A stretch of DNA of 64,000 bases from positions 166,517-230,516 of the forward strand of contig NZ_PVTQ01000006.1 of the NCBI RefSeq assembly GCF_003003355.1. The letters run 5' to 3'. The notes beneath the pieces were generated by a model, which was given only the letters and a program-made list of their open reading frames with translations, did no database searches and was not told the DNA's origin. The stretch is from Donghicola tyrosinivorans. Lineage in GTDB: Bacteria; Pseudomonadota; Alphaproteobacteria; Rhodobacterales; Rhodobacteraceae. A program made the position numbers and the translations under genes. Position 1 is the first letter of the stretch; each line of letters begins with the position of its first letter. Of the stretch, positions 55,025-63,937 are shown piece after piece.

Positions 55025-56899
55025 TCAATGCGCAAGCCGAACAACTGATTTCATGATTGGGGCAATATCTTCACGCCGGTAGATTGCTCCAAAATCCTGG
55101 CCTTCTGGGGAAAACGGTTTGATCCGCTGTGCGGTGATGAGGCCTCGCAAGGTGTTTCGATGTAGCAAAGTTTCATCCGACAACGTCGTTAATGTCACGA
55201 ACCGCTCGTGAAACGCCGCAATGTCTTCTGGTGTCATCCGGTACTGCGACCGCCCGGAGTGGGGGTTCGTGATCTGCCGTGCCGACACATACCCAGCTTC
55301 GATCAATAGTTGGAATGTGCCACCATTCCTCAAGCCGACCGACCGTCCAACTGTAGCTGCGGGCACCGTGCCAGATAGATCTGATAAGCTTGCTTTTTTG
55401 GCGCGCCGAAGCGGTGATGTAATCCGGTCCACCTCGGACTTTCGCAGAACGATCCCGTGAAAACCACTCACTCCGATACGATGACCAACGCTTAGGCGCT
55501 TCTCACGGATGGCCTGCACGAGGCGCGCGATATTGGTGTCTCTGCGCGCGCACGCAAGAAGAAGGGTTTCCCAGTCGTTCTCTTCCGCGTCGACGGGGAC
55601 GGCATCGCGCGACAATTCAAGGACTAGGGAAAGCCCATCACAGATGCGCCACGGGTTCTTGACCTTCTCGACCTGAGTTCGGGGAACAAGCACTCGGGCA
55701 TCCGTCAAAGCGCTTAGCTCCTGCCGAGTTGCCCCCATAGCCTCGCGCATGGCGATTGGCCCGACTAGGGTGGGGATCTCGATCAATAGTTCGGCATAGG
55801 CCTGCGCATCAAAAATCTTGCGGTTTGGGGGGCGATTATCATCGGCGCTGAATGCCCCGGCTTCGACCAGAAATTGCTCCAGCACCTTGGCTCCGATGCC
55901 GGTTTCTCTTTCTGCGGTACGGAGAGAGTGCAGCTTTCGGCTTTCGATAGCTTTGCCGAGGACTTCTTCGCCCGCTGCAATGGGCCAGTTCGCGAAGATA
56001 CAATCTCTCAATAAGTCGCGAAATGGATGAAAGTCTTGCTCATCACGGTATTCATGCTGCAATCGAGAAAATAGTTTTCCAAAGATTTTGTAGGGTTCAT
56101 CAAGTGCCCCGGTCGCGCGACTTGCAATCTGGTGGAATGCCTCACGAATGGCTTCCTCACCCTGCACTACGACATCGAAGGCGGCGCTATGGATGGTTCC
56201 GAAAACTCTGGCCTGCTCGGAATCTGGTTCGTTCAGCAGCACTTCTCCCAGAAGTCGACAAAAGGTTGTTGTCACAAAAACAGGATGGTCCTTGAGCCAG
56301 GTGTCATCAGATCCATCCTCCAGTCGCTGATCGAGCCAAAGGTCGTAGGCAGTTGGCGTCTGCCGTGGGCAGTCCAATGCCCCAGACAAGATATCATCTT
56401 TGATCTCCTGTAGCCGCGCGCCGATATCAAAGCGCGACCTCGGCTTTGATGCCTCCCAAAATCGAACCAGGGGATGATGGTGCTGGACGCAAAGGTGAGC
56501 TTCCCGCATCTGCCAGTGTCCACGCATCGCCATTGCAGTTGACGAGGCTTCACCTGCCTGAGCTACATCTTCTTGCAGACAGATCGGACAGCCGCGCATT
56601 ATCGGATTACGCAGCGCCCTGGAGGTGTAAAGCTCATCGCGGAACTTCATCCGAACGTTCCCGGCTCGGACGCCGGTCCACGATAGCAACTCGGCCATGA
56701 CCTCAGGTTGAAGGCCGGCCCAGTCCGCGAAAGATTCAATGGCGGCCTCATCCTGCTCAAGAAGTAGTTTGAAAGACGCGCCCATATCTTTTGCGAGATC
56801 GGGGGCTTTTGTCTGCCACACTGCTGCAAGGCGGCTCAGGTATGAATACAGGGTTTCTCTGTGGATCGGGGTAGGGTTTGAAACAGGAAGGAACGTCAT
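55025..56899 (-). CDS. tniQ: TniQ family protein (Tn7-like target selector)
   Basis: 624-residue TniQ/TnsD-type protein. The N-terminal IHRETLYSYLSRLAAVW is the TniQ start. A zinc site has Cys104/Cys107 (GCPICLQED) and Cys137/His140 (HLCVQHHHPL). The long C-terminal part contains several helix-turn-helix-like stretches, as expected for a site-specific TnsD-type protein. In Tn7-like elements TniQ links the AAA+ protein TnsC to a target. It is about 3.5 kb from tnsABC on the opposite strand, so whether it serves that set is unproven. A 17-bp palindrome lies 24 bases before its ATG. Confidence 0.82.
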   Translation of the reverse strand: MTFLPVSNPTPIHRETLYSYLSRLAAVWQTKAPDLAKDMGASFKLLLEQDEAAIESFADWAGLQPEVMAELLSWTGVRAGNVRMKFRDELYTSRALRNPIMRGCPICLQEDVAQAGEASSTAMAMRGHWQMREAHLCVQHHHPLVRFWEASKPRSRFDIGARLQEIKDDILSGALDCPRQTPTAYDLWLDQRLEDGSDDTWLKDHPVFVTTTFCRLLGEVLLNEPDSEQARVFGTIHSAAFDVVVQGEEAIREAFHQIASRATGALDEPYKIFGKLFSRLQHEYRDEQDFHPFRDLLRDCIFANWPIAAGEEVLGKAIESRKLHSLRTAERETGIGAKVLEQFLVEAGAFSADDNRPPNRKIFDAQAYAELLIEIPTLVGPIAMREAMGATRQELSALTDARVLVPRTQVEKVKNPWRICDGLSLVLELSRDAVPVDAEENDWETLLLACARRDTNIARLVQAIREKRLSVGHRIGVSGFHGIVLRKSEVDRITSPLRRAKKASLSDLSGTVPAATVGRSVGLRNGGTFQLLIEAGYVSARQITNPHSGRSQYRMTPEDIAAFHERFVTLTTLSDETLLHRNTLRGLITAQRIKPFSPEGQDFGAIYRREDIAPIMKSVVRLAH

Positions 56900-56922
56900 C
56901 GGAAAATCAAGTTGGGCGGTGG

Positions 56923-56939
56923 ATGGTGATTATCACCAT
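56923..56939 (-). promoter_or_regulatory. 17-bp palindrome upstream of tniQ
   Basis: ATGGTGATTATCACCAT is a perfect 8-1-8 dyad starting 24 bases before the tniQ start codon, a likely repressor site. A second looser dyad, ACAAC/GTTGT, lies near 57030-57050. Confidence 0.55.
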
Positions 56940-57092
56940 AATTGCCTAGATTTGTTGCAGGGTGAGCTACCGAAGCCATGTTTAGACAGCATTAACTATC
57001 GCCATCAGCTCAGAGTATTTGGTTAACACAACGTATTATATGTTGTTATCAGCGCTCCGTCTGTATTTCTTATCGAAATATTTCGCGCACTT

Positions 57093-57260
57093 TCAGTCTT
57101 GATCTGTTCCAGTATGTGCAATCTCATCGAGGGGAGGCACAGACTTGGTCTGTGCGACGAAGTAGAGATGCGTGATGGCATCCGGGCGGGATATGCTTAG
57201 CCCCACTGACAACTCAGCATCACGTAGTTTCATGACAATCTCTTGCGGCTTTAGCCGTTT
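57093..57260 (-). pseudogene. Possible IS3-family orfA remnant
   Basis: The minus strand gives KRLKPQEIVMKLRDAELSVG, which resembles the helix-turn-helix start of IS3-type OrfA, then diverges and stops. No start codon and no orfB. The rest of 56940-57508 shows no gene. Confidence 0.3.
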
Positions 57261-57508
57261 ATTGGTCACCTGTCATTCTCGTTTCCTAATTGCAAGGGTG
57301 GGCCATCTGAATGGGGGGCATAAAAAATGAATTTGAACTTCTTTAAATCAGGGATCTCAATTTTTTTGGAGCATCAATTGCATAAGTTGAGAAAAACGTG
57401 GTGCTCCCAGAAATTTTGACGCCCGAAGTAGCTCGTGTTTCAGATCAATTCTCAGCAGGTTGATCATGTTGTCGATGATCTGTAATTTCTTCTAATTGCT
57501 TGTTTGAC

Positions 57509-57712
57509 TTAATAGCTGAAGTAGATAATCGGGCTCCTTACCCGAGGTCGATCCGTTGATATCTGCGCTAGGTATTCTTGTACGGTGGTCGCTTCATCCG
57601 TTCTGGTGAAGATACGGAGCTGGTAGGCTTTACTGCGTACATCTGGCCGCGTATGAAATTCAGTTAGGACAGCGACCATAGGGCGTGGTTTTCGGCTGGG
57701 CGACCTACTCAT
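57509..57712 (-). CDS. Small hypothetical ORF coupled to the methyltransferase-like gene
   Basis: 67 codons, basic N-terminus (MSRSPSRKPRPMVAVLTEFH). ATG 57712 overlaps the end of the upstream gene by eight bases, so it could be translated by coupling. No known family; it may be the cut end of a larger gene. Composition agrees with neighbours. Confidence 0.35.
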   Translation of the reverse strand: MSRSPSRKPRPMVAVLTEFHTRPDVRSKAYQLRIFTRTDEATTVQEYLAQISTDRPRVRSPIIYFSY

Positions 57713-59459
57713 CGCTCATTTGAATCTGTTTTGTCCAAGCCATATCCCACACCCGCTTCAGTCTATTATCCATGCCTTTTTGAATTTCGCGAACTTGCAA
57801 GAGGTTTTCTTGCCATTTGTCAAACTCAAAAACTATTTGCTCGACATAGCTGCCGGCAACTTTCGTATTCCTCGAAGAGATTCGCCTTCGTGGCCTTTTA
57901 GGAAGAACAATGTTTTCGGGCAAACCGAGGCTTTCGACTTCACCAATCGGAATGCAGGGGTTCTTAACTCCGGTTAAAGCATATCCCCATTGCCTACGTA
58001 CCTCTGGTGTCATCAGGTACATGAATAAGACCCGAGGGTCACAGTATGCTTTTGACTTTGAGCTCGAGGTGAGTTTCCGTTCACGTAGGATGAAAAGAGT
58101 TTGCCCCGCCCAAAGTCCAATATTGTCCTTATCGGCCTCTGAGATATACGCAACGCGCCCGATCGAGCCGCGATGGGCGAATAAGATATCACCAGCCTTG
58201 ATCTCTTGTTCTTCAAGGCTTAGCTGCCTGCTGGCGCGAATATTAATTCTTCTGAAATCGCCTTCAATTTCACCATTTGGAGTAATATTTCCAGCGCGAA
58301 GTTCTCGGATTTCAAGTGTTCCCTCCTCAGCATTCTTTGTTTCTTTTGGTCGGATTACTTCAAAGAGGTCTGATAATTTGAACTTTTTTGCTTCGAAACC
58401 ATTGCGAGTGATTTCATCTATATCCCTCCGCCCTGCAGGTCCCTTAATCATGTATCGAGATGGGTTCAGAGAATATCCTGCTTCTTCGATTTCTTCATAA
58501 GAAACAACGCGTTCTTTCGAAAAGCGAAATATTTCACGACGTCGCGAATTTAAATTGCTCGAACTGTTGAAGTAGACACTGTCATTTAAATAACTTGATT
58601 TTTCCAGTCGGATGAAAAAAATTTTCGGTTTGGAATCGCGAAGTTGCGAAACTTGAGTAACTCTGTCAAATTGTATGAGCCGCTGTCTCGCTATGAGCCG
58701 TGATTGCTTTGTTGATGATAGAAAGTCATATGTAACAAAGACAGTTGCGGGCCAATCAGCCATTGATAGGTAATTTAATGTAACGCTTTCGAGATCATAT
58801 TTCCCTCGATCAATGGACCGCGGGAGTTTCTCAGCGCGCACGCTCTCTTCCAGCTCACACGCATCTTCCGGTCTTGCCAAGGCAGGTGGGAAAGAGATTT
58901 CATAATCGGGCTTTTCGTAGTTGGGCTCGCCATCATCTAGTATCGCATCTGGCAGCCAAGGCAGCCCAGTTTCTGTATAGATCGGAAGATCTAGAAATAG
59001 AGAGGCGCAGGCCATAAGAGCCTTGTCTTCACTACGTCCTGCGTATCGGATCGTGTAACCGTGGTACCATATCTTACGGCGCATTGTTTGAAACCGTGCA
59101 AATCGTAAGCAAAGGAGCATGCTCGGGAGAAACGAGAACCGAACCACCCTTTGCTCATAGACTTCGTGCAAGATATCGTCGGTTAGATCATCAAGCAGCC
59201 GTCCTTCGGGTGGAAGCACCTGATAAATCAATTTGCAAATTTCTTCAAACTTCTGATCAGGGTGGAGGCTATCGAGTTTTCGGGAATAGTCCTCGAGAGC
59301 TCCACGAAACTCAGGCCAGTATGGCTCAAGGCGTAAACGGCTCTCAATCAGGTTAAGCGCCGCTTCGTCGTCTGGATCTTCGCGTAACCTGATAGCAAAG
59401 CGAAGTAGGCGCGTTAGGCCAACCATAGTGCTCGTATCGATTTCAAATGGCATCTCCAT
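57705..59459 (-). CDS. HsdM/HsdS-like fusion with degenerate methyltransferase motifs
   Basis: 584 residues. Residues about 90-300 follow the layout of type I N6-adenine methylases: FSFLPSMLLCLRFARF, the SEDKALMACASLFLDLPI helix, then DYEISFPPALA where NPPF is expected. Neither the SAM loop (D-P-x-C-G-S-G; here IWYHGYTIRYAG) nor NPPY is intact, so catalysis is unlikely. From about 370 on there is an HsdS-type target recognition domain: KKFKLSDLFEV, LEIRELRAGNITPNGEI, IKAGDILFAHRGSIGRV and GVKNPCIPIGEVESLGLP. A coiled tail ends the chain. AAGGAGG stands upstream of ATG 59459. No HsdR or active HsdM is near. It might be a sequence-reading DNA-binding protein. Confidence 0.6.
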   Translation of the reverse strand: MEMPFEIDTSTMVGLTRLLRFAIRLREDPDDEAALNLIESRLRLEPYWPEFRGALEDYSRKLDSLHPDQKFEEICKLIYQVLPPEGRLLDDLTDDILHEVYEQRVVRFSFLPSMLLCLRFARFQTMRRKIWYHGYTIRYAGRSEDKALMACASLFLDLPIYTETGLPWLPDAILDDGEPNYEKPDYEISFPPALARPEDACELEESVRAEKLPRSIDRGKYDLESVTLNYLSMADWPATVFVTYDFLSSTKQSRLIARQRLIQFDRVTQVSQLRDSKPKIFFIRLEKSSYLNDSVYFNSSSNLNSRRREIFRFSKERVVSYEEIEEAGYSLNPSRYMIKGPAGRRDIDEITRNGFEAKKFKLSDLFEVIRPKETKNAEEGTLEIRELRAGNITPNGEIEGDFRRINIRASRQLSLEEQEIKAGDILFAHRGSIGRVAYISEADKDNIGLWAGQTLFILRERKLTSSSKSKAYCDPRVLFMYLMTPEVRRQWGYALTGVKNPCIPIGEVESLGLPENIVLPKRPRRRISSRNTKVAGSYVEQIVFEFDKWQENLLQVREIQKGMDNRLKRVWDMAWTKQIQMSDE

Positions 59460-60398
59460 CCGCAGCTCCTCCTTAGCTACTAATCAAGTCAACAATGTCT
59501 GAAGTCTCAGGCTCTAGAACTTTTGGCGAGTAAAGTTGATGAAAAAATATCTATCAGGGCCTGATAGATCGAAAACTGTTGGTTTAACAAAGCTCGTTGT
59601 TTTGCATTCGTTTTGATATTTTTGATGAAAGTGCTCGCTAAAGACCGCGACGATCGCGGCGGAGAACGGGGCAAAACAAGAGGAATATTGAGGTGCAGAA
59701 CCATGACGATGCGACTTTATTATGCGTCTTGAGCAAAGAGCTTTGAGCAAGATGGATGAAGCAGAGAATCGCTACCGACAATCTGTGGGTACGTTGAGGT
59801 ATAATTGAGAAACTTAGCGTGCGCGGCGTGAAATGGGTCTAAAAATAATTTAGGGCAAATATTTTTCGCATGATCAAAGTCCTGCGAAATGAGAGCTCAT
59901 ATCTCGACATTTAGAATTCTGCCGCGCGCCGTGCTCAACCGATTGTCGGTGGGTTGTGCGAAAAAGATAAGATAAAAGAAAATTCGCAAGCCATTGAAAA
60001 CAAGCAATAATATTCACCGCTTCCTGCAGATCTGCTAGGGTAGTTTTCTCAATGGGAGCTAGTCTTCGCTAATCTCTGGCAAGACCAGATAGCCATAGGA
60101 AGGACAATATGGGCCTATAGAAAAGAAAACGTCCAGTCCGCGCCAACGGATCGGACGTTCCTCAGGACGGTACGAAAACCGCATCTTAGTACACCTGCTT
60201 GGGTAGCATGTAATGCCTGAGCATTCAAGGTTTTCCCCGTCATCTCCTCGCCTGCCATGCCCATCGTAAAAATGGGATCGGGAGAGGCTTGCGCAGATCA
60301 GGGACGAGAGTGGTGATCCACTCCCGTCTCCCACTGCGCCATGCGATGACTGCGACCGAATTCCCGGTCGGGGTGTTCTTCTCTTTGAGGTGAATGAC
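59460..60398. other. 0.94-kb AT-rich spacer between divergent genes, candidate transposon end
   Basis: No supported gene. It contains a 10-bp inverted pair, ACCGACAATC (59774-59783) and GATTGTCGGT (59941-59950). Recurring TTCGCA/TGCGAAA blocks occur near 59865, 59883 and 59957, with TTCGCA again near 59983. Several AT-rich stretches occur. In Tn7-like elements tnsA sits next to a transposon end carrying repeated TnsB sites, so an end may lie here; I could not define it. Confidence 0.4.
60128..60159. repeat. Imperfect hairpin upstream of tnsA
   Basis: AACGTCC-agt-CCG / CGG-atc-GGACGTT with a six-base loop, 240 bases before tnsA. Possible regulatory or terminal structure. Confidence 0.4.
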
Positions 60399-61178
60399 AT
60401 GCCCGTAAAGAAACGGAAATACGTCGACCATTTCGAAATGGTCAAAGATAATGACACTTGGTATCCGGCACCTATCAAGCTTCCTAAGATGGATCCGATC
60501 CAACTTGGCGACATCTATGGGGTTTTGCCGTTCGACGGTGTGCGAAATCCGAGTGGCCGCAGCAATACCAGCCATAAGATTTTCATCCCCTACCGGACGG
60601 CAGCTAATGACTGGGTGCCCAAGGTGGGCATCGCGGAAAGCACTGGCGAAGCGGCGACCGCTGTGCAGGCTCTTATGTGCCCGGATCTCTATGATCTTCA
60701 TTTCCAACCCTTTGAGGTGATGTTCATCAATGAGGCTGGAGCCGAGCGGCGGTATACACACGACTTGCTCCTGACCTTCCGGTCAGGGCACCGTCGCCTT
60801 GTGTTCGTGCGCAATGAGGCCAGCCTGATGAAGCCTCGGACCGTCCGGGACATCCAGGCGATCGTTGCGGCAACCCCTAAGGACGCCGCCGATGACATGA
60901 TTGTTGTCAATGCGAACGATTACACCCGTCAGCGGCGGGAGAACCTTTTTCGCATGTACCACTGGATGTCTGTCAAAGATGATGAGGCGGACACCATCGT
61001 CTGGGAAACTGCCCGAAACCTGCGGACGCTTTATTTCATGAAGGACCTGTTTCCTCATGTGCCGATCTCGCAGGCGCGGGCGTTTCAGGCCTGCTACCGG
61101 CTCGTCGCCCGTGGGCACATCCACGCAAACCTGGACCATGTCCTTTGGGAGCATTCGCAGATTGGGGTCGCAGCATGA
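60399..61178 (+). CDS. tnsA: TnsA-like endonuclease of a Tn7-like transposon
   Basis: 259-residue protein first in a tnsA-tnsB-tnsC order. The TnsA nuclease core can be followed: Glu in ESTGEAATAV, QPFEV, Asp in RYTHDLLL, then LVFVRNEASL where the family has a V-K catalytic pair. The Lys seems replaced by Arg. A C-terminal helical part (QARAFQACYRLVARGHIHAN) fits the TnsB/TnsC-contacting region. In Tn7, TnsA cuts the 5' ends so that the element moves by cut-and-paste. ATG 60399 has GAGGTGA upstream. Its stop overlaps tnsB (ATGA). Confidence 0.7.
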   Translation: MPVKKRKYVDHFEMVKDNDTWYPAPIKLPKMDPIQLGDIYGVLPFDGVRNPSGRSNTSHKIFIPYRTAANDWVPKVGIAESTGEAATAVQALMCPDLYDLHFQPFEVMFINEAGAERRYTHDLLLTFRSGHRRLVFVRNEASLMKPRTVRDIQAIVAATPKDAADDMIVVNANDYTRQRRENLFRMYHWMSVKDDEADTIVWETARNLRTLYFMKDLFPHVPISQARAFQACYRLVARGHIHANLDHVLWEHSQIGVAA

Positions 61179-63514
61179 CCACCGATCCTCGTTATAATTA
61201 CAACATCGGGACCGAGATTACTCTCCTGGACAGGACTATGTCCGTGGCCAATGTTACGGAAAACGGCTATTCGATGGTCAGCGTTGAGGATGGCACCACA
61301 ATGGTTGTCACCTTTTCTCGATTGATTGAATGCCTCAAGCTTCCAGGGGCGAAAATCAATTCGGCTCTGGCGACAACAGGCGATCGCCTGCGGTATCGAC
61401 TCAGGGGGTATGCGTCCGTCAAGGCCCTGAAAAACCCCGAACAGAGGGCACTAGCACGGTACCATCTCGCAATGTGCAAGGCCGTGGATATCTATGTCGC
61501 GATGCGGCGCGAGGATGATCCCAAATTTAAGCCATCGGGCAGGTCCCTTAATCCCGAGAAGGCGCGTGAATTTATTGCGAAACAAACCTCATTGCTTCTG
61601 GGTGAACGGGTTCGGGTTAAGCCTCAGCGTGGCGGAGAAAAATCCAAAGATCGCATCTTGTACCGGGGACGGACGATCAATGAGTACTACCAGCGCTACA
61701 AGGCTCTAGATCATAGCGAAGGTGCTGAGGAGGCTCTCGTTCCTCTTATTCACATGCGGGGGAACCGCAAGCCGCGTCTATGTCCGCGGATCCGCGAGCT
61801 CATGACCGAGGCGTGGGAAAAAATCGGGCTGGACAAAAAGAAAACTAGCGTTGCGAATGTTCATGCATATCTGAAAACCCTGATCCATAAGGAAAACTTA
61901 TTTAGGCGGCTCAATGATCTGCCAGACTTTGTCACCCCTGCAGAAAAGACCCTCCAGCAACATCGCGATACCCTCGTCACAGAGACGGAGTTTTTGATTG
62001 CAACCAATGGGCAACGGGAAACCCGGCGGAACAGAGGACGGGGGAGCAAAGATGTCAGGGCCCTCGCGATCGGCGAGTGGTGTGGCATGGATGAGAATAA
62101 GTTCTCCATGGTGGTCTCCATGAAAAAGGCAGGTCTCTGGAGTAAACTGTCTGAGGATGAAAAGGCGATCGTCCAGAAGGTGGATGAATACATCCGCAAA
62201 AGGCTACATATTCTCATTTTGTACGATGTCGCGAGCAGGATGCCACTTGCTTGGATCATCACCGAAAACCCCAATTCTGATGCAACCCTTGCGCTGCTGC
62301 GCATGGCTACCCGCGACAAGACCCGGGAGCAGCGTCGCTACGGCTGCCAAAAAGAGCCGGCACGAGGCTGTGGTATTCTTTATCTGCGCAACGACAACGG
62401 GACCGGCCTCCGGAATGCCAAGGTGATCGAAGCATTGACGGGAATGGGCACGATCAACGGCATCACACGAACATTTCACCCCGAAGATCGTGCGTCTGAT
62501 GAGCGCATTTTTGGGACGCTTGAATCCCGCTTCTTCAAGCTGATGCCCGGATACACCGGGCGTCGCCCAGGGGAACTCCCCGGCTACGACGCGATCCTGA
62601 ATGGTGTAGTCGACGTCGAAACACTCTACGCGATGCTGACCCGCTATCTAGTCGATGAGTATCCGTTTGAGCGCCATTATGGCGTCGGCATGGGCGGGCG
62701 GCGGCCTTGGGATGTCTATCAAGAGATCAACAAGTCTCGTGGTCAGGTGGGGCTACAAGATCCGAACGTCCGGCGCATCCAGCTAGGCTGGGAGGTCAGT
62801 GCGACCCCTTCCGATGAGGGTGTCCGTGTCTTCGGTGGTATCTGGTTCAATTCTGACGCTCTGCAGGAGACCCGAGACCAACAGTTTTTCAAAGGGAAAG
62901 TCCAAGTGTTCGTGGACCCGGACAATCTGAATATCGCGACAGTGTTGATGCCGGGCTATCACGATCCCATTGAAGTTCATCTGCAGATGACCGTCTTCGC
63001 GGATATGACCATCGGGGAGGTATTGCAACTCATGGCCGAATATCGGCGCGAGGATCCGGAGACCACAGAAATCTATCAAGATCACCTTATGCAAGTAAAG
63101 AGTAGGCGTTTTGCTGAAATCTCCTCGATCGGCGTCGAGCATGATCTGCCCCGTAGCTACACGACCATTGAAGAGTGTCAGGCACTTGCAAAGACCATTT
63201 TCGCGGGCGCACGAGTTATCCGGACAGAGACGCTGTCCGGCACAACTGCACCCAATGACATCACCAACCTTACGTCGGGAACGGGGGTTTTCCAGATTGG
63301 AGGTGGAAGTTCTGTGATTGACGGGGTCGTGGCTGATGGCCCTGAGGAGACTGCGGGAGACATGACCAATCCGGCGGAGAATCCGGCTGTTTCGGGGGCA
63401 CAGTTGCCGTCGATTACTCAAGTCGAAGCCGAGCGCCCAGAGTTGCGGAAAGGAAAGGCCTCGAGCCAGTCCGAGAAACTCGCCCGGCCTAAAAACCTGA
63501 AGGAGCTCAAATAA
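61175..63514 (+). CDS. tnsB: TnsB-like DDE transposase
   Basis: 779-residue transposase of the Mu/TnsB integrase class. The RNase H-fold core has Asp306 in CGMDENK, Asp407 in YLRNDNGTG and Glu443 in ASDERIFGTLESRFF, giving the D-35-E spacing of active enzymes. LYDVASRMPLAWIITE is the typical central strand. N-terminal helical DNA-binding regions precede it. The C-terminal beta-barrel is followed by a flexible tail with PELRKGKASSQSEKLARPK, likely the TnsC-binding end. ATG 61175 overlaps the tnsA stop. Its own stop overlaps the tnsC start. Confidence 0.88.
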   Translation: MTTDPRYNYNIGTEITLLDRTMSVANVTENGYSMVSVEDGTTMVVTFSRLIECLKLPGAKINSALATTGDRLRYRLRGYASVKALKNPEQRALARYHLAMCKAVDIYVAMRREDDPKFKPSGRSLNPEKAREFIAKQTSLLLGERVRVKPQRGGEKSKDRILYRGRTINEYYQRYKALDHSEGAEEALVPLIHMRGNRKPRLCPRIRELMTEAWEKIGLDKKKTSVANVHAYLKTLIHKENLFRRLNDLPDFVTPAEKTLQQHRDTLVTETEFLIATNGQRETRRNRGRGSKDVRALAIGEWCGMDENKFSMVVSMKKAGLWSKLSEDEKAIVQKVDEYIRKRLHILILYDVASRMPLAWIITENPNSDATLALLRMATRDKTREQRRYGCQKEPARGCGILYLRNDNGTGLRNAKVIEALTGMGTINGITRTFHPEDRASDERIFGTLESRFFKLMPGYTGRRPGELPGYDAILNGVVDVETLYAMLTRYLVDEYPFERHYGVGMGGRRPWDVYQEINKSRGQVGLQDPNVRRIQLGWEVSATPSDEGVRVFGGIWFNSDALQETRDQQFFKGKVQVFVDPDNLNIATVLMPGYHDPIEVHLQMTVFADMTIGEVLQLMAEYRREDPETTEIYQDHLMQVKSRRFAEISSIGVEHDLPRSYTTIEECQALAKTIFAGARVIRTETLSGTTAPNDITNLTSGTGVFQIGGGSSVIDGVVADGPEETAGDMTNPAENPAVSGAQLPSITQVEAERPELRKGKASSQSEKLARPKNLKELK

Positions 63515-63937
63515 TGTCTTTTATCAATGAAGCTGTTGTCGGGGTCCGCAAGCCACTTCTGGAGGCTCGATTTCCCTTCATCCGGTCTGAGCACCTTCGG
63601 GACGCCATGACTTGGTGCGCCACCGACTACTACACCAAAGCCTCCATCGGTGGACGGTTTGAGGCACGTGGCATCGTTGTCATCGGGGAATCCCGTCAGG
63701 GAAAATCGACTGAAATCGAAACGATTTTGCAGGCTTTCAATGATGGGACTACCCTCATGCCCGATGGCCGTCCCGCCAAGATCGTTTCTTGCCTTCTATC
63801 GGGACGGGTCACATGGAAAGACCTCGGTGTCGTCATTCTTGAGGTGTTGGGTTACCCTCTCCGAGGGCGTCACTCTCAGACAGAAATCTGGTCTAAGGTT
63901 AGGAATGAAGTCTCAAGGGTCGTTGCGACAGCTTTCC
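63514..63937 (+). pseudogene. tnsC: TnsC/TniB-like AAA+ ATPase, truncated by IS30 insertion
   Basis: About 140 residues of a TnsC-type regulator. The start overlaps the tnsB stop (TAATG). Walker A GESRQGKST is at 58-66, within GIVVIGESRQGKSTEIETI. The family sequence ends around EVSRVV; the frame then runs a few codons into inserted DNA and stops at 63966. The Walker B (DExQ) part is absent, so the protein cannot function unless the rest lies beyond the IS. Confidence 0.78.

Noticed and set aside
59514..59750. 78-codon minus-strand frame in the spacer before tnsA
   Set aside because: Low-complexity, no ribosome site and no resemblance to known proteins; the spacer is better read as non-coding.
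60059..60514. 151-codon frame on the minus strand upstream of and overlapping tnsA
   Set aside because: Overlaps the start of tnsA, has no ribosome site and no family features.
62783..63421. 212-codon frame on the minus strand
   Set aside because: Antisense shadow of tnsB.
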